Shown: in pieces, positions 20,322-29,971 of the stretch | Position numbering within the stretch: position 1 is the first letter of the stretch | Layout: each line of letters starts with the position of its first letter | Notes under the pieces: generated by a model | Told to the model about the DNA's origin: nothing | Seen by the model: the letters and a program-made list of their open reading frames with translations, nothing else | Database searches by the model: none | Assembly: GCA_913043275.1 (NCBI GenBank) | Contig: CAJWLL010000007.1 | Coordinates: forward strand, 1 to 64,000 | Length of the DNA: 64,000 nt | From: an uncultured Flavobacteriaceae bacterium | GTDB taxonomy: Bacteria > Bacteroidota > Bacteroidia > Flavobacteriales > Flavobacteriaceae | Direction of reading: 5' to 3' | Made by a program: the position numbers and the translations under genes

Positions 20322-20485
20322 TAAACATCCTTTATCAATTCGATAAAAAAAGTTAAATTGTCAAAATAATATATACACCAATGCCTTCCTTTACTAGATG
20401 TTTTTTTATTGTTATTCAGCGCTCGTTTTTATGTCCGTGCTGATTTAAGGGAAATATCAATGAACCATTTTAATTATAACCACTC

Positions 20486-22012
20486 ATGAAAAACATCTTT
20501 TTTATCACCGCATTGCTCATGTTGCTGTCCTCATGCAATGAGCCCCTGAAAGAGGCAGAAGAATCTCCTAATTTTATTTTCATTTTAGCCGATGATTTGG
20601 GCTATGGTGAAATTGGCATTCAAGGTCAAAAATGGATTGAAACCCCAAATATCGACCAGTTAGCCCGTGAGGGTATGATCATGACAGATCACTACAGTGG
20701 AGCTCCGGTTTGTGCTCCTGCCAGGGCAGTTTTGATGACTGGATTGCATGCTGGAAACAATCCTCTGAGAGGCAATAGCGAATGGAGAGAAAGGGGAGAT
20801 GTCTGGAGTTTTAAAGCCATGTTTGAAAATCCCAATTTGGAAGGACAACGTCCCATGCCAGATTCCATAGTTACCATCGCCAGTGTTTTAAAAACAAAAG
20901 GATATAAAACCGGAATGGTTGGAAAGTGGGGTCTTGGGGCACCCAATACCAATAGTATTCCCAATAAAAAAGGGTTTGATTTTTTCTATGGGTACAATTG
21001 TCAACGTCAGGCCCATACCTTATACCCTTCTCACTTATGGAGAAATCAAGAAAGGCACATACTTAATAACAAAATTGTTAATAAACAAAGGCTTGCCGTG
21101 GATTTGGACCCCAACGATGATGCCAGTTATGCTCCCTTCAATCAAAACGATTATGCCCCTACTTTGATGCATCAGGAGGCCATGCAGTTTCTCGAGCGCA
21201 ACAAAGACCATAAATTTTTCCTTTATTATGCCAGCCCCTTACCGCATTTGCCATTGCAGGCTCCACAAAAATGGGAGGATCACTACAGACAAAAATTGGG
21301 CCCCGAAGATCCATATCTGGGTAATTCAGGTTATTACCCCAACCGAACGCCTAGGGCCACTTATGCCGCTATGATTTCTTATTTGGATGAGCAGGTTGGA
21401 CAAATTGTAGACAAACTCAAAGAAATAGGAGAATACGAAAACACCTTTATTATTTTTTCCAGTGATAATGGTCCCACGCATAAAGACAAACAAGCCGATA
21501 TTCATTTTTTTAACAGTACCGGGATATTTGTCAATTCCAAAACTACCGTAAAGGGAAATGTCAACGAAGGAGGAATTAGGGTCCCAACGATTGCCACTTG
21601 GCCAAGTAAAATTAAAGCAGGCACACAATCCTATCATGCCAGCGTTTTCTATGACTATTTCGCTACAGTATGTGATATTTTGGATGTGGAGCCTCCCTAT
21701 CCGATTGATGGGATCAGTTACTATCCCTCACTTTTGGAAAAACCACAGCAGGAACACGACTATCTGTATTGGGAGTTCCCTGCCTACGGTGGGCAGCAGG
21801 CCATTAGGATTGGACATATGAAGGGATTTAAAAAGAATTTATTTAAAGGGGCTTCTGCCTTGCAGCTTTACGACCTTTCAAAAGACCCTAAAGAGTTAAA
21901 TGATTTAGCGGCTGAGTATCCCGAAATTGTCCAAAAAATGGAAAAATTTTTGAAACAAGCCCACACCACGGCTGCACAAAAAAAGTTTAGAATTCCTGTT
22001 TTGGAGCAATGA
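20486..22012 (+). CDS. Sulfatase, predicted lipoprotein (CAPAR motif)
   Basis: PNFIFILADDLGYGEIGIQGQKWIETPNIDQLAREG; VCAPARAVLMTG; FIIFSSDNGPT. Confidence 0.95.
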   Translation: MKNIFFITALLMLLSSCNEPLKEAEESPNFIFILADDLGYGEIGIQGQKWIETPNIDQLAREGMIMTDHYSGAPVCAPARAVLMTGLHAGNNPLRGNSEWRERGDVWSFKAMFENPNLEGQRPMPDSIVTIASVLKTKGYKTGMVGKWGLGAPNTNSIPNKKGFDFFYGYNCQRQAHTLYPSHLWRNQERHILNNKIVNKQRLAVDLDPNDDASYAPFNQNDYAPTLMHQEAMQFLERNKDHKFFLYYASPLPHLPLQAPQKWEDHYRQKLGPEDPYLGNSGYYPNRTPRATYAAMISYLDEQVGQIVDKLKEIGEYENTFIIFSSDNGPTHKDKQADIHFFNSTGIFVNSKTTVKGNVNEGGIRVPTIATWPSKIKAGTQSYHASVFYDYFATVCDILDVEPPYPIDGISYYPSLLEKPQQEHDYLYWEFPAYGGQQAIRIGHMKGFKKNLFKGASALQLYDLSKDPKELNDLAAEYPEIVQKMEKFLKQAHTTAAQKKFRIPVLEQ

Positions 22013-22033
22013 TGGTATTTTAAAAAAACGACT

Positions 22034-23581
22034 TTATTTTTCAAAATCTGTGGGGTTGACCCAATGGGTTTTGATCTTTTCTCCTCCCATATGGCGGCTG
22101 TAAAAGTTTTTTACATTTTCACCTGAATAAGGGTATTGATCAAATACATCTCCATTGCCCAACACCCTGGGGTCACCTTGTCGCTTTAAATCCCCAATCA
22201 TTTTTTCTTTCAAAGATTTTTTTAGTGAAGAATAACTTTCGTCAAAAGCTAAGTTTTTGAGGCATTGAGGATCATTTTCAATGTCGTACAACTCTTCCTG
22301 TGGTCGTTTGCCAAAGGCGTAATTCCAATAGGTTGAATCTTTCCCTTTGCGGTGGAGGTTCAAAATTTCAGTTTTGGTGGGGCTGCCGTCGGTATTGAGG
22401 TAACCTGTCTCTGGATTTCCGGCAGGCCAACGTTCCGGTTTAAAATTTTGGCTGTAAAAATACTTTCCTTCCAGAATACCCCTCACAGGATAGCCATGGT
22501 CATTTTCCCGACCCACATCATGACGCTCTTTACCTAAAATCATGAACGGTCTTGGATTTTCATCGAGGCGGTTGTCAAATACAGTTCTCCAGCTTTTTCC
22601 TGAAAAGGGTTCCATATCATGATTTTTTTCACCAATACCTGCCAAATCTAAAAAGGTAGGTGCAAAGTCTGAAAAGCTAAAGTAATCGCTGATTACTCTT
22701 CCCGGATTTTTTATGCCCTTCCCCCAGCGAATTGCCAAAGGCAAGCGATTGTCAAATGGATAGACCTGTCCTTTGATCCGGGGAAAAGGCATTCCATTGT
22801 CGGAAGTAACCACGATGATGGTATTGTCCAATAAATTTCTTTTTTCCAATTCCTCTATGACATTGACCAAGTGGCTGTCAAAGTACTCCATTTCAAAAGC
22901 ATAGTCCAGCATATCCGTTCTCACATTTTCGGAGTCAGGCCAAAAATCGGGTACCCGATCAATTTGATTCATTTTTTTCTTGCCCTTTCGAAGGCCTATC
23001 TCATACTCATAGGCCCTGTGAGGTTCGTGTCCGCCGACCCAAAAGAAAAAGGCTTGATCCTCAGATTTTTTATTGAGAAAAAGCTTAAAATTTTCGAAGT
23101 AATCAACATTACTGATAAAAGTGGCAGGGGGGGTTAATTTCTTTTTACGGTAAACCTCTCCGATCAAATTTCTTTTTTTTCCATCCTTCATGGCCACACC
23201 CGGGGCCCATCCTTTTCCCGTAAAACCGGTTTTATAGCCGTTGCTTTTGAGCACCTCTGGGAAGGTGGTGAATTTTTCCGGAAAATAGGGAACGTGGTTA
23301 GTTGCTTCTTCCAGAAGCCAGCTGTTTCTTCCGGTTAGTATTGAAGATCTTGAGGGGGAACATTTTGCGTTGCTGGTATAGGCTTGTGTAAACAATAAGC
23401 CCTCTTGGGCTACTCGGTCAAAGCCCGGAGTATTGATCCACTTGGTGCCATAGATACTGGTGTGTGGATAGGATTGATCATCTGAAATAACAAAAAGTAT
23501 GTTGGGTTTTTTTTTATCAATTGAATTACATGCGGTTAAAACAATGGTGATCCACAACAGATATACATTTGTTTTTTTCAT
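22034..23581 (-). CDS. Sulfatase, predicted lipoprotein (CSPSR motif)
   Basis: KPNILFVISDDQSYPHTSIYGTKWINTPGFDRVAQEG; KCSPSRSSILTGRN. Start placed at the Met giving a lipoprotein signal (MKKTNVYLLWITIVLTACNS); the track ORF extends to 23671. Confidence 0.95.
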   Translation of the reverse strand: MKKTNVYLLWITIVLTACNSIDKKKPNILFVISDDQSYPHTSIYGTKWINTPGFDRVAQEGLLFTQAYTSNAKCSPSRSSILTGRNSWLLEEATNHVPYFPEKFTTFPEVLKSNGYKTGFTGKGWAPGVAMKDGKKRNLIGEVYRKKKLTPPATFISNVDYFENFKLFLNKKSEDQAFFFWVGGHEPHRAYEYEIGLRKGKKKMNQIDRVPDFWPDSENVRTDMLDYAFEMEYFDSHLVNVIEELEKRNLLDNTIIVVTSDNGMPFPRIKGQVYPFDNRLPLAIRWGKGIKNPGRVISDYFSFSDFAPTFLDLAGIGEKNHDMEPFSGKSWRTVFDNRLDENPRPFMILGKERHDVGRENDHGYPVRGILEGKYFYSQNFKPERWPAGNPETGYLNTDGSPTKTEILNLHRKGKDSTYWNYAFGKRPQEELYDIENDPQCLKNLAFDESYSSLKKSLKEKMIGDLKRQGDPRVLGNGDVFDQYPYSGENVKNFYSRHMGGEKIKTHWVNPTDFEK

Positions 23582-23716
23582 AGCTTCTAGGTTTTGCAAT
23601 AAAACTTTAAAATACAATTCGTTTAGACTTAATTGCTTTTGACCCCAAATTAATAAATTCTTTTTTGCCATTTCATTGACTGATTTTTTTTACTTTAATT
23701 AACTAAAACCTCAAGA

Positions 23717-25147
23717 ATGAAAAAACAAATTCACACTTCAGTCATTGTAATCCTTACGGTAATGATGATTACATTATTATCCTGTACTTCTGATGCTAAG
23801 CGTTTAAACCCACCCAATATTGTTTTGATTAATATCGATGATATGGGATGGAATGACGTGAGTTTTATGGGCAGTGAATATTATGACACGCCTCATATTG
23901 ATGCCTTGGCTTCTCAGGGGTTGGTTTTTACCCAAGGCTATGCTGCATCTGCAAATTGTGCACCCAGCAGGGCCTCTATTCATTCTGGAAAATGGACCAC
24001 AAGACATCAAATTTATACCGTAGCCAATTCAGATCGTGGGAAAGCATCCGATCGTAAGTTGATTCCAATCAAGAATACTAGAGTATTGGATAAAAAATTC
24101 ACTACCCTTTCCCAAAAGTTTAAACAACAAGGATACACCACCTGCCATTCCGGGAAATGGCACCTCAGTAATGAACCTTTGGAATATGGTTTTGATATAA
24201 ATATTGCTGGAGGACCAAATGGAGCTCCTGGAAGTTATTATCCACCATACGGAAACAAAAATAATCAAGTCATAATAGAAAAAGGTAAAAGTGAATATTT
24301 GACAGATCTGATTATGGAAAAAACTTTGTTGTTTCTGGACGATGTCAATGGCCCCTTCTTTTTAAATTACTCTCCCTATGCTGTCCATATGCCCATTCAT
24401 CCGGTCGATTCCCTTATGTATAAATATGAAAAGAAGTCTCCTTACAAAGGCCAAAAAAATCCTAAATACGCTACCATGGTTGAAAATATTGACCGCAACA
24501 TTGGGCTGATGGTTGAAAAGCTCAAAAAGCGAAAACTTTTTGACAATACCTTCATCATTTTTACTTCCGATAACGGAGGTTATTACGGAAAAATCACCAC
24601 GCAAAAACCCCTGAGAGCAGGAAAAGGAAGTTACTATGAAGGAGGTATTAGAGTGCCTTTTTTCTTTATGTGGAAAAACAAAATCAGTCCCGGGAAAAAT
24701 ACCCAAACAACCATTTCCCATCTCGATATTTTTCCCACCCTAATGCATCTTACAGGGGATCACAGTATGGAAAACGATTTGGACGGTCACTCTCTTTTGC
24801 CTTTGTTGACCCAAAATAAACTTGTTGAAGAAAGATCTTTTTTCTGGCACTTTCCCATTTACCTTCAGGGCTACGACATCAAAGACAATGAAAACAGAGA
24901 TTCACTTTTTAGAACCCGACCCGGCTCTGTGATCAGAAAAGGAGAATGGAAACTGCATTACTACTTTGAAGATCAAGGGCTCGAACTCTATAACCTCAAA
25001 GACGACATAGGTGAAAGGAATAACCTTGCAGAAATACAAGTAGATAAAAGACAGGAGTTGGCAGATGAACTTAAAGCTTGGTGGGAAAAAACCGATGCAC
25101 CCATTCCAACTGCCATCAACCCATTATATGCTCCTCGGTCTAATTGA
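23717..25147 (+). CDS. Sulfatase, predicted lipoprotein (CAPSR motif)
   Basis: PNIVLINIDDMGWNDVSFMGSEYYDTPHIDALASQG; NCAPSRASIHSGKW; IIFTSDNGGYYG. Confidence 0.95.
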   Translation: MKKQIHTSVIVILTVMMITLLSCTSDAKRLNPPNIVLINIDDMGWNDVSFMGSEYYDTPHIDALASQGLVFTQGYAASANCAPSRASIHSGKWTTRHQIYTVANSDRGKASDRKLIPIKNTRVLDKKFTTLSQKFKQQGYTTCHSGKWHLSNEPLEYGFDINIAGGPNGAPGSYYPPYGNKNNQVIIEKGKSEYLTDLIMEKTLLFLDDVNGPFFLNYSPYAVHMPIHPVDSLMYKYEKKSPYKGQKNPKYATMVENIDRNIGLMVEKLKKRKLFDNTFIIFTSDNGGYYGKITTQKPLRAGKGSYYEGGIRVPFFFMWKNKISPGKNTQTTISHLDIFPTLMHLTGDHSMENDLDGHSLLPLLTQNKLVEERSFFWHFPIYLQGYDIKDNENRDSLFRTRPGSVIRKGEWKLHYYFEDQGLELYNLKDDIGERNNLAEIQVDKRQELADELKAWWEKTDAPIPTAINPLYAPRSN

Positions 25148-25218
25148 ATAATGATTTTAAATTTTAATAAAATAAAACCCATTTGTCCCATTTTTAAAAT
25201 AATTTATAATAAACGAAT

Positions 25219-25935
25219 ATGTATGAATATCATCAAGCTTCTACAGCACTATTAGATCAAATTGTTGAGGCCAATAAAAAAGTATTACCCAAGGCCATAG
25301 AGTGGATGGCAAAAACAATAATTGAAGATCGCATTATCCATACTTTTGGAACCGGCCATTCTCATATCATCGGACTAGAACTCTTTGTTCGAGCAGGAGG
25401 ATTGGCCAATGTAAATGCCTTTTTGGATTCTATTGTCATGACGTCTGAGGGTGCGCGCAGAAGTGCAGAAATAGAGCGTATCAACGGGGTATCAAAAGTG
25501 TTATGGGATCAACACCATATAAAAACCGAAGATCTTTTTTTAGTGATTTCCAATTCCGGGAGAAATGCAATGCCAATTGAAATGGGAGAGCGGGCCAAAG
25601 CCAATGGCAATAAAGTTATAGCAATTACCTCCATTGAACAGTCGAAAAAATATCCCGTGCGTATTGAGGGACAAAAAAAACTCTACGAAATTGCAGATCT
25701 GGTTTTGGATAATTGCGTACCTCCCGGAGATGGGATGCTCCAAATAGGAGGTGAACTCACCGGGGCCGCCTCTACCGTAGCCGGATGTTTTATCGTTAAT
25801 CTGATGGCCACGGAGGCCATGAAAATAGCTGCCGATAAGGGAGTGAAATTACCAGTATATTACAGTCAAAACATCGATGGATTTGATAACGAAACACTCT
25901 ATGATCGTTATAAAGACAGAATTAAACACCTATAA
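25219..25935 (+). CDS. SIS domain protein (UPF0309-like sugar isomerase domain)
   Basis: IIHTFGTGHSHIIGLELFVRAGGLANVNAFLD; LFLVISNSGRNAMPIEMGERAKANGNKVIAITS. Confidence 0.9.
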   Translation: MYEYHQASTALLDQIVEANKKVLPKAIEWMAKTIIEDRIIHTFGTGHSHIIGLELFVRAGGLANVNAFLDSIVMTSEGARRSAEIERINGVSKVLWDQHHIKTEDLFLVISNSGRNAMPIEMGERAKANGNKVIAITSIEQSKKYPVRIEGQKKLYEIADLVLDNCVPPGDGMLQIGGELTGAASTVAGCFIVNLMATEAMKIAADKGVKLPVYYSQNIDGFDNETLYDRYKDRIKHL

Positions 25936-25993
25936 ATCTTCTTGTTTTTCATTTCTTTAAACAAATCATTTTTCAAACAACGATCAAACAATA

Positions 25994-27562
25994 ATGGAAA
26001 AACTTAGAAACCTTCACTTATTCTTTTTTTTTAAAATTCAACTCCTTTTTTTTGCTTCGGTGAATTGTTTTGCACAATCAATTCCTCCACAAGAACTTTA
26101 TTTTATCAAGGACTATCAGACCAGAAATTTTTATAATTCACAGGTTATTTTGAGTCAACTTGATTTTTCCAAAAAAATTCTTGATCACCCATCATTCAAT
26201 CTCAATCATTTTACGTCACCTGGTTGTGACTTTCAGCAACATGGCGGCTTATTGTATATTTCCAACAACACCAAAACAACACAGCAAAGCCATATCAATT
26301 TGGGTGAAATTTTTAATTATTCCGCAATTGATATGGATATTGAAGTTCAGAATAAGAAATCTTCCTTTGCAATAGCTTCATTATCAATTTTTAAAGACAA
26401 CCGGAATCGACTTACAGTTTCCCAAAAACAGCTGGATTCAGAAAATAAACAAATTGTATTTGAAATTTTTAAGGAGGGAGAACCGGTCTTAAAAGAAATT
26501 TTGTTCTACGAAAAGCTGAAATCTCCGAATACCTTAAGGGTCCATTTAACCGGGAAGTTCTTAAATATTTTATTGATAAAGAATAATGATTGGACTGTTT
26601 TGGGATCTTTCGATGTAAGTGAATATTTTGAATTGAGAGATAAGAAGGTTTTAGAATCTTTTGAATTGTTTTTCGGTTCAACTCTTGGGTCCGGGGAGCA
26701 AATTGCCATTTCAAAAGGAGAACAATACTTGACAACTGGAACGGCTCAAGCAGATCCAAAAATACTCCATTATGAAGACGGGGCTCCGATAATAAAAGAC
26801 AATAAAATATGGGTTGCCATGACCACAAGGGGCTATGGAACTCAACTTTATCAAGGTATTTATTCTTATGACTTAGAAACAAAAAAGTGGGAAATTTCAG
26901 GTACATTGGTATTTAACAAAGGAGATGAAATTATAAGACAGTGGGCAGCTTCTGATGTATTCTATGATCGAATATCGGAAACTTGGAAGGTGTTTACGGT
27001 TTCTCACCGGGATGATCATATGTTGTACTCCGGAGAGGTCAAAGAGGATCTGCGATTTGGATTAACAGAAGTCCCTGTTTCTAAAGTGAAGTACAACTCG
27101 GTTAATAATGAAGAGGATCCCTCTGTGATATGGGATTCAGCCGTTGGAAAGTGGCGTATGGCCATATGCAAATCAGATAATGGCTACCAAACCATTTTGA
27201 TGGAAGCCGATTACTGGAATGGAGAGTGGAAGGAAATAGCAGTTTACGAACCCACCTCAAGTACCGGAGTGCTCATTCAAAAAATTGGAGGTAAACGATA
27301 CGTTTTTATTGGTAGGGGAGCTACCCCTTGTCCCCTAGAGGTTTTGTCTTACCCGGACATGGAAAAGGTTGGCGAATTAAGTCTGTCAGAGCATCCTATT
27401 GGTAAAAATATTTGGCCAGCTATTCTTCCCGTTTCAAAAGAAAATGGAACCGCATATTATCTTTTAACCTTTGATCGTGACGGATGGACAGGAGAGAGAA
27501 CCTATGGAAATATACATTGGTATTATGCAAAAGAATTCGCTCAAAATTTTTGGGAATACTAA
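25994..27562 (+). CDS. Secreted two-domain protein with C-terminal beta-propeller glycosidase-like region (GH43/GH32-like fold suspected)
   Basis: Signal peptide; DPKILHYEDGAPIIKDNKIWVAMTTRGYGTQLYQGIYSYDLETKKWE…NNEEDPSVIWDSAVGKWRMAICKSDN…GKNIWPAILPVSKENGTAYYLLTFDRDGW. Confidence 0.55.
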   Translation: MEKLRNLHLFFFFKIQLLFFASVNCFAQSIPPQELYFIKDYQTRNFYNSQVILSQLDFSKKILDHPSFNLNHFTSPGCDFQQHGGLLYISNNTKTTQQSHINLGEIFNYSAIDMDIEVQNKKSSFAIASLSIFKDNRNRLTVSQKQLDSENKQIVFEIFKEGEPVLKEILFYEKLKSPNTLRVHLTGKFLNILLIKNNDWTVLGSFDVSEYFELRDKKVLESFELFFGSTLGSGEQIAISKGEQYLTTGTAQADPKILHYEDGAPIIKDNKIWVAMTTRGYGTQLYQGIYSYDLETKKWEISGTLVFNKGDEIIRQWAASDVFYDRISETWKVFTVSHRDDHMLYSGEVKEDLRFGLTEVPVSKVKYNSVNNEEDPSVIWDSAVGKWRMAICKSDNGYQTILMEADYWNGEWKEIAVYEPTSSTGVLIQKIGGKRYVFIGRGATPCPLEVLSYPDMEKVGELSLSEHPIGKNIWPAILPVSKENGTAYYLLTFDRDGWTGERTYGNIHWYYAKEFAQNFWEY

Positions 27563-27648
27563 TTAAATCAATAAGATATTTTAAGTTTAGAGTAATACAC
27601 TTAATATCGTTCAAAAGTTTATTTAAAGGACAGTTTTGGGTTTACTGG

Positions 27649-29949
27649 CTAGGGTTGTTTTTCGGTGTATGCCGAAATTTTATATAAACTAACCGGAATA
27701 TTTTCCTCTTTTTTGGACAAAACCACTGTCAATTCATTTGTAATGATGGGCTTATCAAATACTATTCTATTAATAGCTTGATAATTGTTTGAGTTTTCAT
27801 GAATCATGTTTTTGTCTCCATCATATATTTTGTATTCCCGGATCGTAAATGGAATTTCTGCGTTGGGGTGGGTTACAAATACTGAGGGCAATGCATTGTC
27901 AAAATCACAATCAAAAAATAAACGAATACTACTTATTTTTTGCTTTAAATCCCACTTGAGTTTGAGTTCAGGATTTGTATCGTTCATATCTGCTTGCCAT
28001 ACATTTGTATATCCATCAGCTGTGGGTCTTAAATTATTATTTAAGACATTGGTTGAGAAAAAATTTTGAATAGGAGGGACTATGGTCATTGCGATGTTTT
28101 TTCCACCCGGCATTTTTTCGGGAGTCCAAAAATCAAAACTATCAATTCCAATACCTATAGGGGGTTCTTGTTTGCCGTAGTTAGACACTGCTGGGGTTTC
28201 TTTTTGCAAAAGGGTCATGACACCGGGAAAACGCTCATCTGAAAGCATGACTTCAACCGCTTCATTTTGAATTAAACAGATGTAAACATAACTGTCAATG
28301 GTGATTTTTTTTTCACAAGTAAAGCTTATTTCTTGTATTCCTTTTTTCAATGGAAATGCTTTAGATTCTAATTCAATATCTGGTGTAAAATGTATTTGTT
28401 TCGAACTTGTTTTTAATTTTACGTCAATAGATGTGTTTTTTGAAGCTTTTAATTTAATTTTGAAACTATAGGTTTTATTGGCTGCCAAGGGAAGTAATTG
28501 AGCCATATTGAATTTTAATTGTTTCCACTCTCCAGATGGTTTTATTTCATTGATTTTCAAATCTGATGAAGACGATATGGTCGCAATTTGAACCAAGTCG
28601 CTGGTATCCTGAATATCTAATCTCGGTATACTTTGTCCATCTCTACTTAGGGTCAATTGTAGTTTTCCAATGTTGTCCTTTTTCCCAAGTGTTCTGGGAA
28701 GCCATTTGTTTTTCATGCATAGTGAAACAGCTTTTCCCACAGCTTGTCCACCGTGCGAACAAGTTAACATAACTCGAGAAGAACCAAAAGCTACATGCGA
28801 TGCACTTATGATTCTACCGGCTAGAAAAAGGTTGTCAATGTCTTTACTGTAGTAGCAGCGATAGGGGATGGAGTAGACACCTTTGGTATGCCACTGGGTA
28901 CACGAATTGTAATCACTGTAAATCCCATCTGCAGGATGTAAATCCATAGCCCATCCTCCGAAAGCTACGCGATCATAGTAATCTTTTTGTTCAACAATAT
29001 CTTGTTGAACGAGCATATAATCTCCCTCAAACCTTCTACTTTCCCTTTTACCGGGTATGGTTCCTACCCACTCTAGGGTTAGGTTTTCAGATTCGGGGTA
29101 TTTACCGCTATTTTTTACATAATCCCAAATACCATAAATCACCTTCCATAATTCAAATTTTATTTCCTCAGATTGATGAATAGTATCGAGCCTTCCCCCG
29201 TACTCTACCCACCAGAGATTACAGCCATGTTCATTCAGTCTGTAATTACGAATACGAGGTAATTCCTCGGCATTATCAATTGCAAATGAGGGTGCTGTAT
29301 ATTGAACTGGTTTACCAAGGTCTTTGGTATAGAAATATAAAGAGTGTCCCAGTAGGTTTCCGTAATCTTCAACATTGGGGGCAAAACCCTCATCAAATTC
29401 CTCTGGGGATTCTGCTCCCATTCGAAAAGAAGCACCGGCTTGAAATGCTACAATCCCATCACCCGAGGAATCACAAAAATAGGTTGCTTCTATTTTATAG
29501 GTCGTTGCGTTTTGACTGCAAAAAGCCTTGATGCTTTGAATTTTATTTTGATCTGATTTTTGTGTTTCATATACCGCAGTATTTAATAAAAGGCTAATGT
29601 TTTTTTCTTCGTATACTTTTTCCAAGATAACTGTATCAAAGATAAGAGGGTTACCATCTTTATTTCGCTTCAGATTTTCCAACAAAATTTCGTTGATCAA
29701 ACCGCCTTCTCTTGCCCACCTGTTATTATTCCCCATTGATGAGGTAGCCCCTAATGCCCACAATCTGACCTCACTTGATGCATTTCCCCCCAATACTGGT
29801 CTGTCTTGAACTAAAATCACTTTGACTCCCTCTCTGGCTGCAACAATCGCGGTACAGACACCGGCTAAACCTCCCCCCACAACGACTAAATCAGCCTTTA
29901 GATAAAGAAGCTTATTTTCCCTTTTAGACTCAAAACCCTTTTTAATCAT
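27649..29949 (-). CDS. FAD-dependent oxidoreductase with C-terminal accessory region
   Basis: LKADLVVVGGGLAGVCTAIVAAREGVKVILVQDRPVLGGNASSEVRLW; NLFLAGRIISASHVAFGSSRVM. Confidence 0.88.
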   Translation of the reverse strand: MIKKGFESKRENKLLYLKADLVVVGGGLAGVCTAIVAAREGVKVILVQDRPVLGGNASSEVRLWALGATSSMGNNNRWAREGGLINEILLENLKRNKDGNPLIFDTVILEKVYEEKNISLLLNTAVYETQKSDQNKIQSIKAFCSQNATTYKIEATYFCDSSGDGIVAFQAGASFRMGAESPEEFDEGFAPNVEDYGNLLGHSLYFYTKDLGKPVQYTAPSFAIDNAEELPRIRNYRLNEHGCNLWWVEYGGRLDTIHQSEEIKFELWKVIYGIWDYVKNSGKYPESENLTLEWVGTIPGKRESRRFEGDYMLVQQDIVEQKDYYDRVAFGGWAMDLHPADGIYSDYNSCTQWHTKGVYSIPYRCYYSKDIDNLFLAGRIISASHVAFGSSRVMLTCSHGGQAVGKAVSLCMKNKWLPRTLGKKDNIGKLQLTLSRDGQSIPRLDIQDTSDLVQIATISSSSDLKINEIKPSGEWKQLKFNMAQLLPLAANKTYSFKIKLKASKNTSIDVKLKTSSKQIHFTPDIELESKAFPLKKGIQEISFTCEKKITIDSYVYICLIQNEAVEVMLSDERFPGVMTLLQKETPAVSNYGKQEPPIGIGIDSFDFWTPEKMPGGKNIAMTIVPPIQNFFSTNVLNNNLRPTADGYTNVWQADMNDTNPELKLKWDLKQKISSIRLFFDCDFDNALPSVFVTHPNAEIPFTIREYKIYDGDKNMIHENSNNYQAINRIVFDKPIITNELTVVLSKKEENIPVSLYKISAYTEKQP

Positions 29950-29971
29950 TTTATTCCTTTTTTATTAATAC

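Noticed and set aside
24362-24721. 119-aa minus-strand ORF
   Set aside because: Antisense to a well-supported sulfatase.
26469-26906. 145-aa minus-strand ORF
   Set aside because: Antisense shadow of the 522-aa secreted protein; no recognisable motif.
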